DNA from: an uncultured Anaerolineae bacterium
GTDB lineage: Bacteria; Chloroflexota; Anaerolineae; Anaerolineales; Villigracilaceae
NCBI GenBank assembly: GCA_903882765.1
Contig: CAIRYE010000159.1
Span: 1-6,293 of the forward strand
Direction of reading: 5' to 3'
DNA length: 6,293 nucleotides
Below the pieces are notes generated by a model that was given only the letters and a program-made list of their open reading frames with translations, was not told the origin of the DNA and made no database searches. A program made the position numbers and the translations under genes. Within the stretch, counting starts at the first letter, position 1. Every line of letters begins with the position of its first letter. Positions 1 through 5,212 of the stretch are shown here, one piece after another.

Positions 1-16
1 CAGTATCAATAGTCAT
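1..16 (-). CDS. Start of an unidentified gene (first five codons)
   Basis: Only the beginning of this gene is in the window: the minus strand reads ATG ACT ATT GAT ACT (Met-Thr-Ile-Asp-Thr) and then leaves at position 1. The start is supported by a strong ribosome binding site, AAGGAG at 28-23, six bases before the ATG. Five residues give no clue to function. It lies about 180 bp downstream of the FemAB-like gene in the same direction. A TATAAT box and inverted repeat in between suggest that it has its own promoter. Confidence 0.6.
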
Positions 17-77
17 AGAATTCTCCTTATGAATTGTGTTTTGGATGAAATGGTTGGGTTGGTGGGTTGGTGTGCCG

Positions 78-113
78 TGTTCCCCTGGCTACACTTTAAT
101 TATAAGGGGAACA
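78..113 (-). promoter_or_regulatory. Putative promoter -10 box within a 9-bp inverted repeat
   Basis: The arms TGTTCCCCT (78-86) and AGGGGAACA (105-113) are perfect inverted repeats around an 18-base spacer. On the minus strand a consensus TATAAT (104-99) lies just inside the upstream arm, about 85 bases before the ATG at 16. No convincing -35 hexamer is seen at 16-18 bases. The minus-strand sequence AAGCCTGTTCC occurs here (118-108) and again at 173-163. An operator overlapping a promoter is the simplest reading. A leader-RNA hairpin is the alternative. Confidence 0.35.
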
Positions 114-195
114 GGCTTGTGTGGATCACTTGGATTGTTAACATTTTATTAACTTTTTTTGCGGAACAGGCTTCTCAACCGTGAGGCGGCTTTTC

Positions 196-1341
196 CTACC
201 CCAGCTGAGTTTGCTCTTTTACCCTGGCCTTTCCGCGGCTTCGCAAAAAGCCAAGTACCGCCGGCATCACGCGGGTGTACAGCTGGTATAGCCACGGGTT
301 GGGGGCAATATCCCAAGCGCCAGGGGTGTTGCGCACACGGCCGCCCAGCCCTTCCTTAAAGCGGAAGACGCCCCACATCGAGTCGCTTTCATCAAAGACA
401 TCCGGCGCGCCCCACAAGTCATACACGGCGCAGCCTTTCTCACGCGCCCAGCGCATCGCCTCAAACTGCAGCAGGTAATTGGGCATCTTGTCGCGGTGCA
501 GGTCGCGGCTCATGCCGTAGATGTAATAAGCGGTGCCGGCAAAGTGGAACAGGTACACGGCGGCAACCGGCTCGCCCTCCACCTCGGCGATCAGCGGCTC
601 GGCGTTGTTGGTAAAAATGCCCCACACCGTTTGGTAATACGCCTCATCACGGATGACGAAGCCATCGCGCACGCTGGTTTCGGCGTACATGCGATACAGA
701 GCGGAGCGGTCGGCCGGGGTTCCCACCCGCACGGTCAGCCCCTTTTTTGATCCAAGCCTTACGTTGTAGCGAGTTTTCTGCTTCATGCGCGCCAGCAGGT
801 CGTCATCGCCGGCGTTCACATCCAGCAGCACAGTGTTGCGAAACTGGATCTGATCTTCGGAGGGGTGGTAGCCCAGGCTCGCCAGATCGGCAAGGATGGC
901 CGGCGCCGCGGGGTCGATCTGCTCATCCTCGGCGCCCGGGATGCCGTGGCTGAGGATGATATCGGGGTCGAGTTTGAGGAAGATAGCCCCATGCCGCTGG
1001 GCATAGCCGGCCAGGTCGCAGAGCACGCGCCGGCGCAGGTCTTGGTCGTGCCAATCTAATAAGGGACCCTTAGGGCTGTACAGCACGCAGGTCTTTAGCG
1101 GCAGCCGGCGGGCGATGCTCTTTTTCAGGATGAGCGCCGCCGCCACCACGGATTGCTCGGTGGGCAGCTCTTCGTTGGTGTCGTTGAAGATATATTCGCG
1201 CGGGGACCCCTCGCCGGCCAGCCAAACCAGCACAGCAGGCTGCCACCCATAGCGCGATTTTACCTCAGCCCACTCGGCGCTCTGCAACAAATGCGGCGCG
1301 GGAAGGCAACTGATGATGTGGTTCCATTGGGCGAGGTTCAT
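196..1341 (-). CDS. FemAB-like peptidyltransferase (GNAT fold), peptidoglycan bridge family
   Basis: This 381-residue protein resembles the FemA/FemB/FemX family, which uses aminoacyl-tRNA to add amino acids to the stem peptide of peptidoglycan precursors at the cytoplasmic face of the membrane. Visible features are the family-typical N-terminal LLQSAEWAEVK (19-29, a FemAB signature type), the basic KTRYNVRLGSKKG (189-201) that opens the second GNAT-like domain, a beta-rich stretch around AAVYLFHFAGTAYYIYG (260-276), and YDLWGAPD followed by GVFRFKEGLGG (307-334), which is characteristic of the C-terminal GNAT core. No tRNA-binding coiled-coil insertion like that of staphylococcal FemA is seen. 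The length is typical of the short FemX-like members. The ATG at 1341 follows AGAAGG with almost no spacing, which is odd, but no better start exists because the conserved N-terminus begins only about 18 residues in. The exact substrate cannot be read from the sequence, and some relatives act on other acceptors. The family call is firm and the role is inferred. Confidence 0.85.
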   Translation of the reverse strand: MNLAQWNHIISCLPAPHLLQSAEWAEVKSRYGWQPAVLVWLAGEGSPREYIFNDTNEELPTEQSVVAAALILKKSIARRLPLKTCVLYSPKGPLLDWHDQDLRRRVLCDLAGYAQRHGAIFLKLDPDIILSHGIPGAEDEQIDPAAPAILADLASLGYHPSEDQIQFRNTVLLDVNAGDDDLLARMKQKTRYNVRLGSKKGLTVRVGTPADRSALYRMYAETSVRDGFVIRDEAYYQTVWGIFTNNAEPLIAEVEGEPVAAVYLFHFAGTAYYIYGMSRDLHRDKMPNYLLQFEAMRWAREKGCAVYDLWGAPDVFDESDSMWGVFRFKEGLGGRVRNTPGAWDIAPNPWLYQLYTRVMPAVLGFLRSRGKARVKEQTQLG

Positions 1342-1355
1342 CCTTCTATTTTAAC

Positions 1356-1367
1356 CGCTAATTAGCG
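1356..1367. promoter_or_regulatory. 12-bp perfect palindrome upstream of the FemAB-like gene
   Basis: CGCTAATTAGCG is a perfect palindrome ending 15 bases before the ATG of the FemAB-like gene. Between it and the start the minus strand has TAAAAT (1353-1348), a possible -10 box that would give an almost leaderless transcript. It may be a repressor site or chance; no second copy is seen in the window. Confidence 0.25.
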
Positions 1368-1424
1368 CATTCGTAGCGGAGCTTTCCCATTGGCGTTTTT
1401 TACCCCCAGCCACCCACCCCAAGC

Positions 1425-1704
1425 CCTTCGTAGCGGCGGGGCACGACCCGCCCAGTTGGCGCCAGCCAACCCGCACTTGCCCTTCTCTGCCGCCGACCCA
1501 TCTTTCCTTGATACAAAAACAACAAACAACCGTTGAAAAAAAGCGCCACACCTTATTCCCCCAGCCTTCGTAGCGGCGGGGCACGACCCGCCTAGTTGGC
1601 GCCAGCCAACCCGCTCTTGCCCTTCTGAGCCGCTGACCCATCTTTCCTTGATACAAAAACAACAAACAGCCGTTGAAAAAAAGCGCTACACCCTTACCTC
1701 CCTT
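1425..1704. repeat. Two tandem copies of a 140-bp hairpin-bearing repeat
   Basis: Copy 1 (1425-1564) and copy 2 (1565-1704) align base for base at a fixed offset of 140 with only scattered substitutions and no indels in the parts compared. Each copy holds two adjacent stem-loops: GGCGGG/CCCGCC around a GCACGA loop, and GTTGGC/GCCAAC around GCCA. A long A-rich tail follows (CTTGATACAAAAACAACAAAC, then a run of A). The 10-mer TTCGTAGCGG that opens each copy (1427, 1567) also occurs at 1370, so the array may extend leftwards as a decayed fragment. The open frames crossing it come from repeat composition and are unlikely to be genes. Confidence 0.9.
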
Positions 1705-1726
1705 CAACGCCATCCCCTAACATGGC

Positions 1727-1747
1727 GGTCGAGGCAATGCCTCGACC
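1727..1747. repeat. REP-like palindrome, 10-bp arms with one-base loop
   Basis: GGTCGAGGCA (1727-1736) and TGCCTCGACC (1738-1747) are perfect inverted repeats around a single A. The right flank CTACGATGGGG continues the form I recall for dispersed intergenic palindromes of the CGTAGGGTCGAGGCA type in environmental bacteria. It could fold as a hairpin in RNA from either strand. There is no T-run on either side, so it is not a standard terminator. Confidence 0.8.
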
Positions 1748-1794
1748 CTACGATGGGGATTACTGCGATTACCATAATCCCTGAACACGCTCTT

Positions 1795-2184
1795 GCTCTT
1801 CTTCGCGCTCTTAGCGTCCTTCGCGTGAGCCGCCCTTGATCTAAACCTGATCCGCTCTAGCCTTTGACCCTCTTTGTGTTCTCCGTGTCTTCGTGTGAGC
1901 CGCACTTGATCTTAGAGTGAACGGTCTTTCATGTTCTTCCCCAAAACCCAGCTCTTCTTTGCTCTTCTTCGCGCTCTTAGCGTCCTTCGCGCGAGCCGCC
2001 CTTGATCTAAACCTGATCCGCTCTAGCCTTTGACCTTCTTTGTGTTCTCCGTGTCTTCGTGTGAGCCGCACTTGATCTTAGAGTGAACGGTCTTGTTCTT
2101 CCCCAAAACCCAGCTCTTCTTCGCGCTCTTAGCGTCCTTAGCGTGAGCCGCACTTGATCTTAGAGTGAGCCGCACTTGATCTTA
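1795..2184. repeat. Tandem repeat array, units of 166, 152 and a shortened 72 bp
   Basis: Three units begin with GCTCTTCTTCGCGCTCTTAG at 1795, 1961 and 2113. Unit 1 is 166 bp and unit 2 is 152 bp; the difference comes from a lost 10-base GCTCTTCTTT duplicate and 4 bases near ATGTTC. Unit 3 is cut down internally. Inside the units a 20-mer GTGAGCCGCACTTGATCTTA (with variants) occurs six times, at 1825, 1895, 1991, 2061, 2143 and 2165. Read on the minus strand the units contain ACGAAGACACGGAGAACACA and CGCTAAGAGCGCGAAGAAGA, a style of low-complexity intergenic repeat I recognise from Chloroflexota and other environmental phyla. Open frames across it (Arg/Lys/His-rich) are repeat artefacts. Confidence 0.9.
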
Positions 2185-2202
2185 CGCGAAAAATAAAACA
2201 CC

Positions 2203-2724
2203 TCACTGATCCGAGAGCGGCAGCCACTCCGAGATGGTATTGCGTTTGGGGCGCTGCAGCAAAATGGATGGGACATCCTCCGGCTCTACCAGGTCGAACA
2301 GGCGCATAAACTGTTCCACAGTATAAGGGGTAAACTCATCGCTGGTCTGATGATAGCCCCGCACGCGCGAGTCGTTAAAATGGCGGCGGGCTTCTTCATA
2401 ATGCGGGATGTACAAACGGCGCATCAAGTCGGCGTACTCATCCAGATCCACCAAGCTGCAATACATCTCGCGGCCCAGGTTCTGGTTGATGGGCCCTTGG
2501 CTGAGCCAACCCAAGACATAACTCAAGCCATCGATACCGGGGAAGGCCTGCAGCTCTCGCCAGCGGTCGCTGCCCGAAGCGGTGAGGCAATCGATCTTAT
2601 GCAGCACCAAAAAGCGGTAATACTTCAGGTCGGCATTGGTGCGCCAGCCCACCACGCCCTGCTCCATCTCGCGGATAGCCTTGCCGCAGCCATCGCAATA
2701 CCAGATCGTTAAAGGAATATCCAT
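2203..2724 (-). CDS. Hypothetical protein with probable CxxC...HxxxC zinc site
   Basis: This 173-residue cytoplasmic protein, with no signal peptide or membrane segment, matches no family I can name. Near the N-terminus WYCDGCGK supplies Cys10 and Cys13, and LHKIDC supplies His42 and Cys46. The CxxC-x28-HxxxC pattern resembles a small treble-clef zinc site, so metal binding is likely but inferred. The rest is a mixed helical region rich in aromatic and acidic residues (MYCSLVDLDEYADLMRRLYIPHYEEARRHF, about 87-116, written here only to locate it), ending in a polar tail. The start is well supported: AGGAGG at 2735-2730, five bases before the ATG. It stands alone between the repeat array and the secreted-protein cluster. 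No clear terminator follows; transcription would run into the repeats. Confidence 0.8.
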   Translation of the reverse strand: MDIPLTIWYCDGCGKAIREMEQGVVGWRTNADLKYYRFLVLHKIDCLTASGSDRWRELQAFPGIDGLSYVLGWLSQGPINQNLGREMYCSLVDLDEYADLMRRLYIPHYEEARRHFNDSRVRGYHQTSDEFTPYTVEQFMRLFDLVEPEDVPSILLQRPKRNTISEWLPLSDQ

Positions 2725-2750
2725 AAAAACCTCCTGTTATTTCTATGAAT

Positions 2751-2756
2751 ATTGTA
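2751..2756 (-). promoter_or_regulatory. Putative -10 box for the zinc-site hypothetical gene
   Basis: On the minus strand TACAAT (2756-2751) lies in an AT-rich stretch about 27 bases before the ATG at 2724 and just upstream of its AGGAGG. No good -35 hexamer is visible at the right distance, so this is a tentative call from base composition and the single hexamer. Confidence 0.3.
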
Positions 2757-2762
2757 GCATAA

Positions 2763-2929
2763 TATTAGAATTAATGTTCTATTTATGACCTCCCATGAAA
2801 GGAGGCAGGAAACCACCAGCACCGCCAAAGTCTCAACCCGTTCCGCGATGGCCCGAGCAGCAAAAGGCAACCCTTATCCCAAGCCAGCCGCCACAGCCCA
2901 CCGCTCCTACAACCCAGCAACTTATCATT
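2763..2929. other. Intergenic stretch with no supported gene
   Basis: This is the gap between the start of the zinc-site gene and the terminator of the first secreted-protein gene. It holds a small stem-loop, CCTCC (2789-2793) with GGAGG (2801-2805), and a C/A-rich run. A plus-strand open frame crosses it into the terminator and the secreted-protein gene; it is Pro/Gln-rich, has no ribosome binding site and is not credible. Confidence 0.5.
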
Positions 2930-2962
2930 AAAAAAAGTCTGCCCCAATATTGGGGCAGACTT
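2930..2962 (-). terminator. Rho-independent terminator of the first secreted-protein gene
   Basis: A perfect 28-bp palindrome (2935-2948 with 2949-2962, core TGCCCCAATATTGGGGCA) is followed on the minus strand by seven T. It begins 33 bases after the stop of the gene at 2995-3582. The stem is GC-rich near its centre with an AATATT tip. Confidence 0.9.
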
Positions 2963-2994
2963 GAGAGTAACTTTCTAACAAAGACCAGAATTTA

Positions 2995-3582
2995 TTATCG
3001 GATCTCGTAATAGTTCATATACAGATCATAAGGCGGGGGATTGACACAATCAACTTCGATCGGTCCGCCATTCAAATCGCCTTCATTAGCATACCAATTT
3101 TCCCAATCAGTGATCAAAGTCACCACATCAACCCAAGCCGAACCCGCCGACTCATCCCAATTTAATCCGTCCCAAAATTCCATGTGATCAGTGCCACTCT
3201 GCGTCCAGGAAAGCATAAAGCACTGTAAACCAACTGCCGTGGCAACCTTGCTGGACTGGTTGAAACCGATAGCCGGTGTGTTTTGCTTGCATGAGAGGAA
3301 CAGCGTCTTCACGACATTGATGTTCCACTGCCCGCTCACGTTGCCGCATGGCAGGCTAGCATAATAAGTGTAAATGCCTTCGGTTAGGGTTACAGGAAAA
3401 ACGCCTTCTTCTAAGGTTTTGTAAATATGGTTGCCATTAGCATCCACCAGATCTACCGAAACGACCGCGCCGGTTTGGTTGCGTATGTTCAGCTCGAGCT
3501 GAGCGGGCTTGCCGGCGCCGGCTGCCATCGGCAAAGTTGCGACCAAAATAAAAATGATCAGCGCGAAAACTAATTTTTTCAT
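2995..3582 (-). CDS. Secreted four-cysteine protein, paralog 1
   Basis: This 195-residue exported protein is of unknown function. It has a clear signal peptide: MKK, a hydrophobic core (4-18) and a probable cut after AGA (Ala23) before GKPA. Residues 24-98 form the conserved module with LNIRNQTGAVV, DANGNHIYKTL, PCGNVSGQWNIN and LFLSC, which reads as alternating beta strands. A small beta-sandwich or transthyretin-like fold is my inference. The C-terminal half has SWTQSG, FWDGLNWD and a VDCVNPPPYD tail. The four cysteines (79, 98, 121, 179) match both paralogs in order and suggest two disulfides outside the cytoplasm. I chose the ATG at 3582 because AAGGAG lies six bases upstream and the signal peptide starts there; an in-frame ATG at 3690 would bury the signal peptide. 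The gene is followed by its own terminator. Confidence 0.85.
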   Translation of the reverse strand: MKKLVFALIIFILVATLPMAAGAGKPAQLELNIRNQTGAVVSVDLVDANGNHIYKTLEEGVFPVTLTEGIYTYYASLPCGNVSGQWNINVVKTLFLSCKQNTPAIGFNQSSKVATAVGLQCFMLSWTQSGTDHMEFWDGLNWDESAGSAWVDVVTLITDWENWYANEGDLNGGPIEVDCVNPPPYDLYMNYYEIR

Positions 3583-3870
3583 ATTATTCTCCTTCGTACA
3601 ATGATAAAACAAGGAAATACGTTTATATAAATTGATTGTGCCATACTTCACGAATGAAACCTGACTATTTAGTAGCAATAAGCACAACAAAGGTCAGATT
3701 AACCCTAACTTAACCCTCAAACACCTACAATCCTAATAAAGTCCACACCTTGCTGGCTATAACAAATCCATCCGCTATACTAGCGGGCGGTTCGTGAGAA
3801 CTAGCAAACCTGCCGCAAAATGGAGGAAAGCATCACATCCGTAGATTTTGGGCAAATCAACCAACCCATT
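3583..3870 (-). promoter_or_regulatory. Upstream region of paralog 1, homologous to that of paralog 2
   Basis: There is no gene here. The minus strand near the start aligns with the upstream of paralog 2: TTGTACGAAGGAGAATA at the ribosome binding site, a TATATA box (3629-3624) at the same distance, and GTGAAGTATGGCACAAT just beyond. The TATATA is a plausible -10, but the -35 (around TCGTGA) is weak. Further out, TAACCCTAACTTAACCCTC (plus strand, about 3700) and AGAACTAGCA to AAGCATC (about 3798-3832) also have counterparts above paralog 2. I take it as the promoter-bearing part of a duplicated unit. Confidence 0.45.
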
Positions 3871-3906
3871 AAAAATAGATCTGCCCCGAGAATTCTGGGG
3901 CAGATC
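3871..3906 (-). terminator. Rho-independent terminator of the second secreted-protein gene
   Basis: GATCTGCCCC (3878-3887) pairs with GGGGCAGATC (3897-3906). The AGAATTCT tip can extend the stem if one G is bulged. On the minus strand the stem is followed by TATTTTTAAT. It lies about 45 bases after the stop of the gene at 3953-4561, and its stem sequence resembles that of the terminator at 2930-2962. Confidence 0.85.
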
Positions 3907-3952
3907 ATCTTTATCGTTGGACGAAAAAAAGTTTGTTTATTGTTTCTTCAGA

Positions 3953-4561
3953 TCAGACCCCCAATTCCCCATTGTAATGGTCAAAATAGTTATCGTAAGC
4001 CGGGGGATTGGAGCAACTAACTAAAGTAGGAGGGCCATCCGGGTGGTAAGGATGTGAAACCCGAGGAAAAGTAGACCAATCCATAAGTCCTACCACTAAT
4101 TCATCCCAGGTCCTCCCGCCATCAAGATACCCGTCATCAATATGCCAATTCGGGCCGTCCCAAAATTCCAGATAAGTACCGCCATTCCATGACAGAAGAT
4201 AACACCCAACGGAAACGCTTTGAGCGCCTTCCAAGTGCAACAAACCCACCGCCGGCGCACTCTGCTTGCAGGAAAGGAAGAGTGTTTTGACGATATTGAT
4301 GTTCCACTGTCCGCTCACGTTGCCACAAGGTAGGATAGCATAGTAGCTGTAAATACCTTCTATAAGGGTCACAGGAAAAACACCTTCTTCCAAGGTTATG
4401 TAAATATGGTTGCCATTGGCATCCACCAGATCTACCGAAACTACCGCGCCGGTTTGGTTGCGGATGTTCAGAACGAGCTGGGCGGGCTTGCCGGCGCTGG
4501 CTGCCATTGGCAAAGTTGCGGCCAATATGAAAATGATCAACGCGAAAACAATTTTTTTCAT
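3953..4561 (-). CDS. Secreted four-cysteine protein, paralog 2
   Basis: This 202-residue exported protein is the close paralog of the gene at 2995-3582. The signal peptide ends in ASA (21-23) before GKPA. Over residues 1-100 I count nine differences from paralog 1. Beyond residue 100 the two diverge strongly and this copy is longer, with the insertions IDDGYLDGGRTW and PRVSHPYHPDGPP. What remains shared is Cys79, Cys98, Cys120, Cys183, the LEFWDGPNW core (131-139) and the SCSNPPAYD tail. The start ATG at 4561 has AAGGAG (4573-4568) six bases upstream. Role and partners are unknown; an extracellular location is strongly indicated by the signal peptide and cysteine pattern. No sorting signal, lipobox or membrane anchor is seen, so it is probably released. 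Confidence 0.88.
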   Translation of the reverse strand: MKKIVFALIIFILAATLPMAASAGKPAQLVLNIRNQTGAVVSVDLVDANGNHIYITLEEGVFPVTLIEGIYSYYAILPCGNVSGQWNINIVKTLFLSCKQSAPAVGLLHLEGAQSVSVGCYLLSWNGGTYLEFWDGPNWHIDDGYLDGGRTWDELVVGLMDWSTFPRVSHPYHPDGPPTLVSCSNPPAYDNYFDHYNGELGV

Positions 4562-4849
4562 GCTATTCTCCTTCGTACAATTTGAAAAAAGGAAACACGA
4601 TCATATACTTCAATTGTGCCATATTTCACAATTATTACCTAACTAATTGGCAGGAATAAATCCAATTTAGTCAAGTTACCCTGACTTTGCCCTCAATAAC
4701 CATACAACCAACCGACCCGCAATTTATCTGCATCAAGAACCACTCCATCCAGCGTTATTGGAACCAGTAGAGACAAAGAACTGGCACCACCACTACCAAA
4801 TAGGCGGAACTCATGCGGCCTGTTTTTTCCCAAATCATCGCTGGCGCTT
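4562..4849 (-). promoter_or_regulatory. Upstream region of paralog 2
   Basis: This is a gene-free stretch. The minus strand shows TATATG (4607-4602) as a possible -10, preceded by GTGAAATATGGCACAATTG, with TTGTGA at an 18-base spacing as a 4-of-6 match to a -35 box. The same arrangement, shifted by one base, precedes paralog 1. The outer part (about 4776-4816) aligns loosely with 3798-3832. It runs directly into an orphan terminator, as expected if whole units were duplicated end to end. Confidence 0.45.
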
Positions 4850-4884
4850 AAAAAAGATCTGCCACAAGAAGTTCAAGACAGATC
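4850..4884 (-). terminator. Orphan terminator, decayed copy of the family terminator
   Basis: GATCTG (4856-4861) and CAGATC (4879-4884) form the outer stem; the inner part is mismatched. On the minus strand six T follow. Positions 4879-4900 match 3901-3922, beside the paralog 2 terminator, at 21 of 22 bases. No intact gene ends just upstream of it on the minus strand, so it most likely served a lost copy. Confidence 0.65.
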
Positions 4885-4965
4885 ATCTTTATCGTTAGAC
4901 CTTATTCTGTGTATAAAATATTTTTAGGATCGGATCCCCGATTACCATTCCCTTCCCATCCAATT
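4885..4965 (-). pseudogene. Relic 3' end of a fourth secreted-protein copy
   Basis: After the shared 22-mer next to the orphan terminator, the minus strand at about 4950-4930 reads AATGGTAATCGGGGATCCGATC. This aligns with the last codons and stop of paralog 2 (AATGGGGAATTGGGGGTCTGATC form, about 3977-3953) with small changes. The reading frame and stop are not preserved. Upstream of this fragment there is no recognisable FWDGxNW, cysteine or signal-peptide sequence until paralog 3. I read it as the 3' stub of a deleted or interrupted copy; the match is short, so this is moderate inference. Confidence 0.4.
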
Positions 4966-5151
4966 GCCTCCGCATGGACAGCACAACCTAAGCAGGCTGG
5001 TTTCGGTTCGGTCCTTGAGGGGTAAATTTTCCCCTTTCAATCAGCGAAGGACTCAACCCCCAAATACATTGGTGAGGTCTTGCCGAAACGAGAGGGAAGA
5101 TTGGCCGAGCGAGCAGGTAAGACCACGAGGTTAGGTTTGCGGGGAATAGTT
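4966..5151. other. Gene-free stretch with inverted repeats
   Basis: No credible coding region is seen; the plus-strand frame starting at 5080 is basic, lacks a ribosome binding site and runs over the terminator and paralog 3. Two inverted repeats stand out. GTCCTTGAGGGG (5011-5022) faces CCCCTTTCAA plus AAGGAC (5031-5040, 5047-5052) around a TAAATTTT loop. GGTCTTGCC at about 5076-5084 faces GGTAAGACC at about 5116-5124. It may be the remains of a small mobile element or a structured RNA. I recognise neither. Confidence 0.35.
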
Positions 5152-5186
5152 AAAAAACTCATCCCGTTCATACCCGGGGATGAGTT
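5152..5186 (-). terminator. Rho-independent terminator of the third secreted-protein gene
   Basis: AACTCATCCC (5156-5165) and GGGATGAGTT (5177-5186) are perfect 10-base arms around an 11-base loop. On the minus strand the stem runs into six T (5157-5152). It lies 26 bases after the stop at 5213. Its stem sequence differs from the GATCTGCCCC stems of the other copies. Confidence 0.88.
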
Positions 5187-5212
5187 GAGCAAATCTGTTA
5201 CGCAGCACCTTC

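Noticed and set aside
1351..1713. Minus-strand open frame of 120 codons over the 140-bp repeats
   Set aside because: It translates the tandem repeat twice, giving duplicated low-complexity peptide, and has no proper ribosome binding site or family resemblance.
1717..2071. Two overlapping minus-strand frames starting MRLTRRHGEH
   Set aside because: They are the same repeat unit translated at two places, rich in Arg, Lys and His; this is a typical artefact of ACGAAGACACGG-type repeats.
1795..2184. Possible CRISPR array
   Set aside because: The repeats are long, nested and have no unique spacers of constant length; no cas gene is present.
2350..2712. Plus-strand open frame of 120 codons
   Set aside because: It is antisense to the zinc-site gene, which has a strong ribosome binding site and coherent motifs.
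2995..3690. Longer start for paralog 1 at 3690
   Set aside because: The extension would place 36 residues before a textbook signal peptide, and the ATG at 3582 has AAGGAG at the right distance.
3820..4020. Plus-strand open frame of 66 codons
   Set aside because: It spans the paralog 2 terminator and the antisense of its 3' end and resembles no protein.
4966..5151. A tRNA or known riboswitch in the structured gap
   Set aside because: No cloverleaf with TTCGA-type arm, CCA-compatible acceptor stem or known aptamer core could be found by eye.
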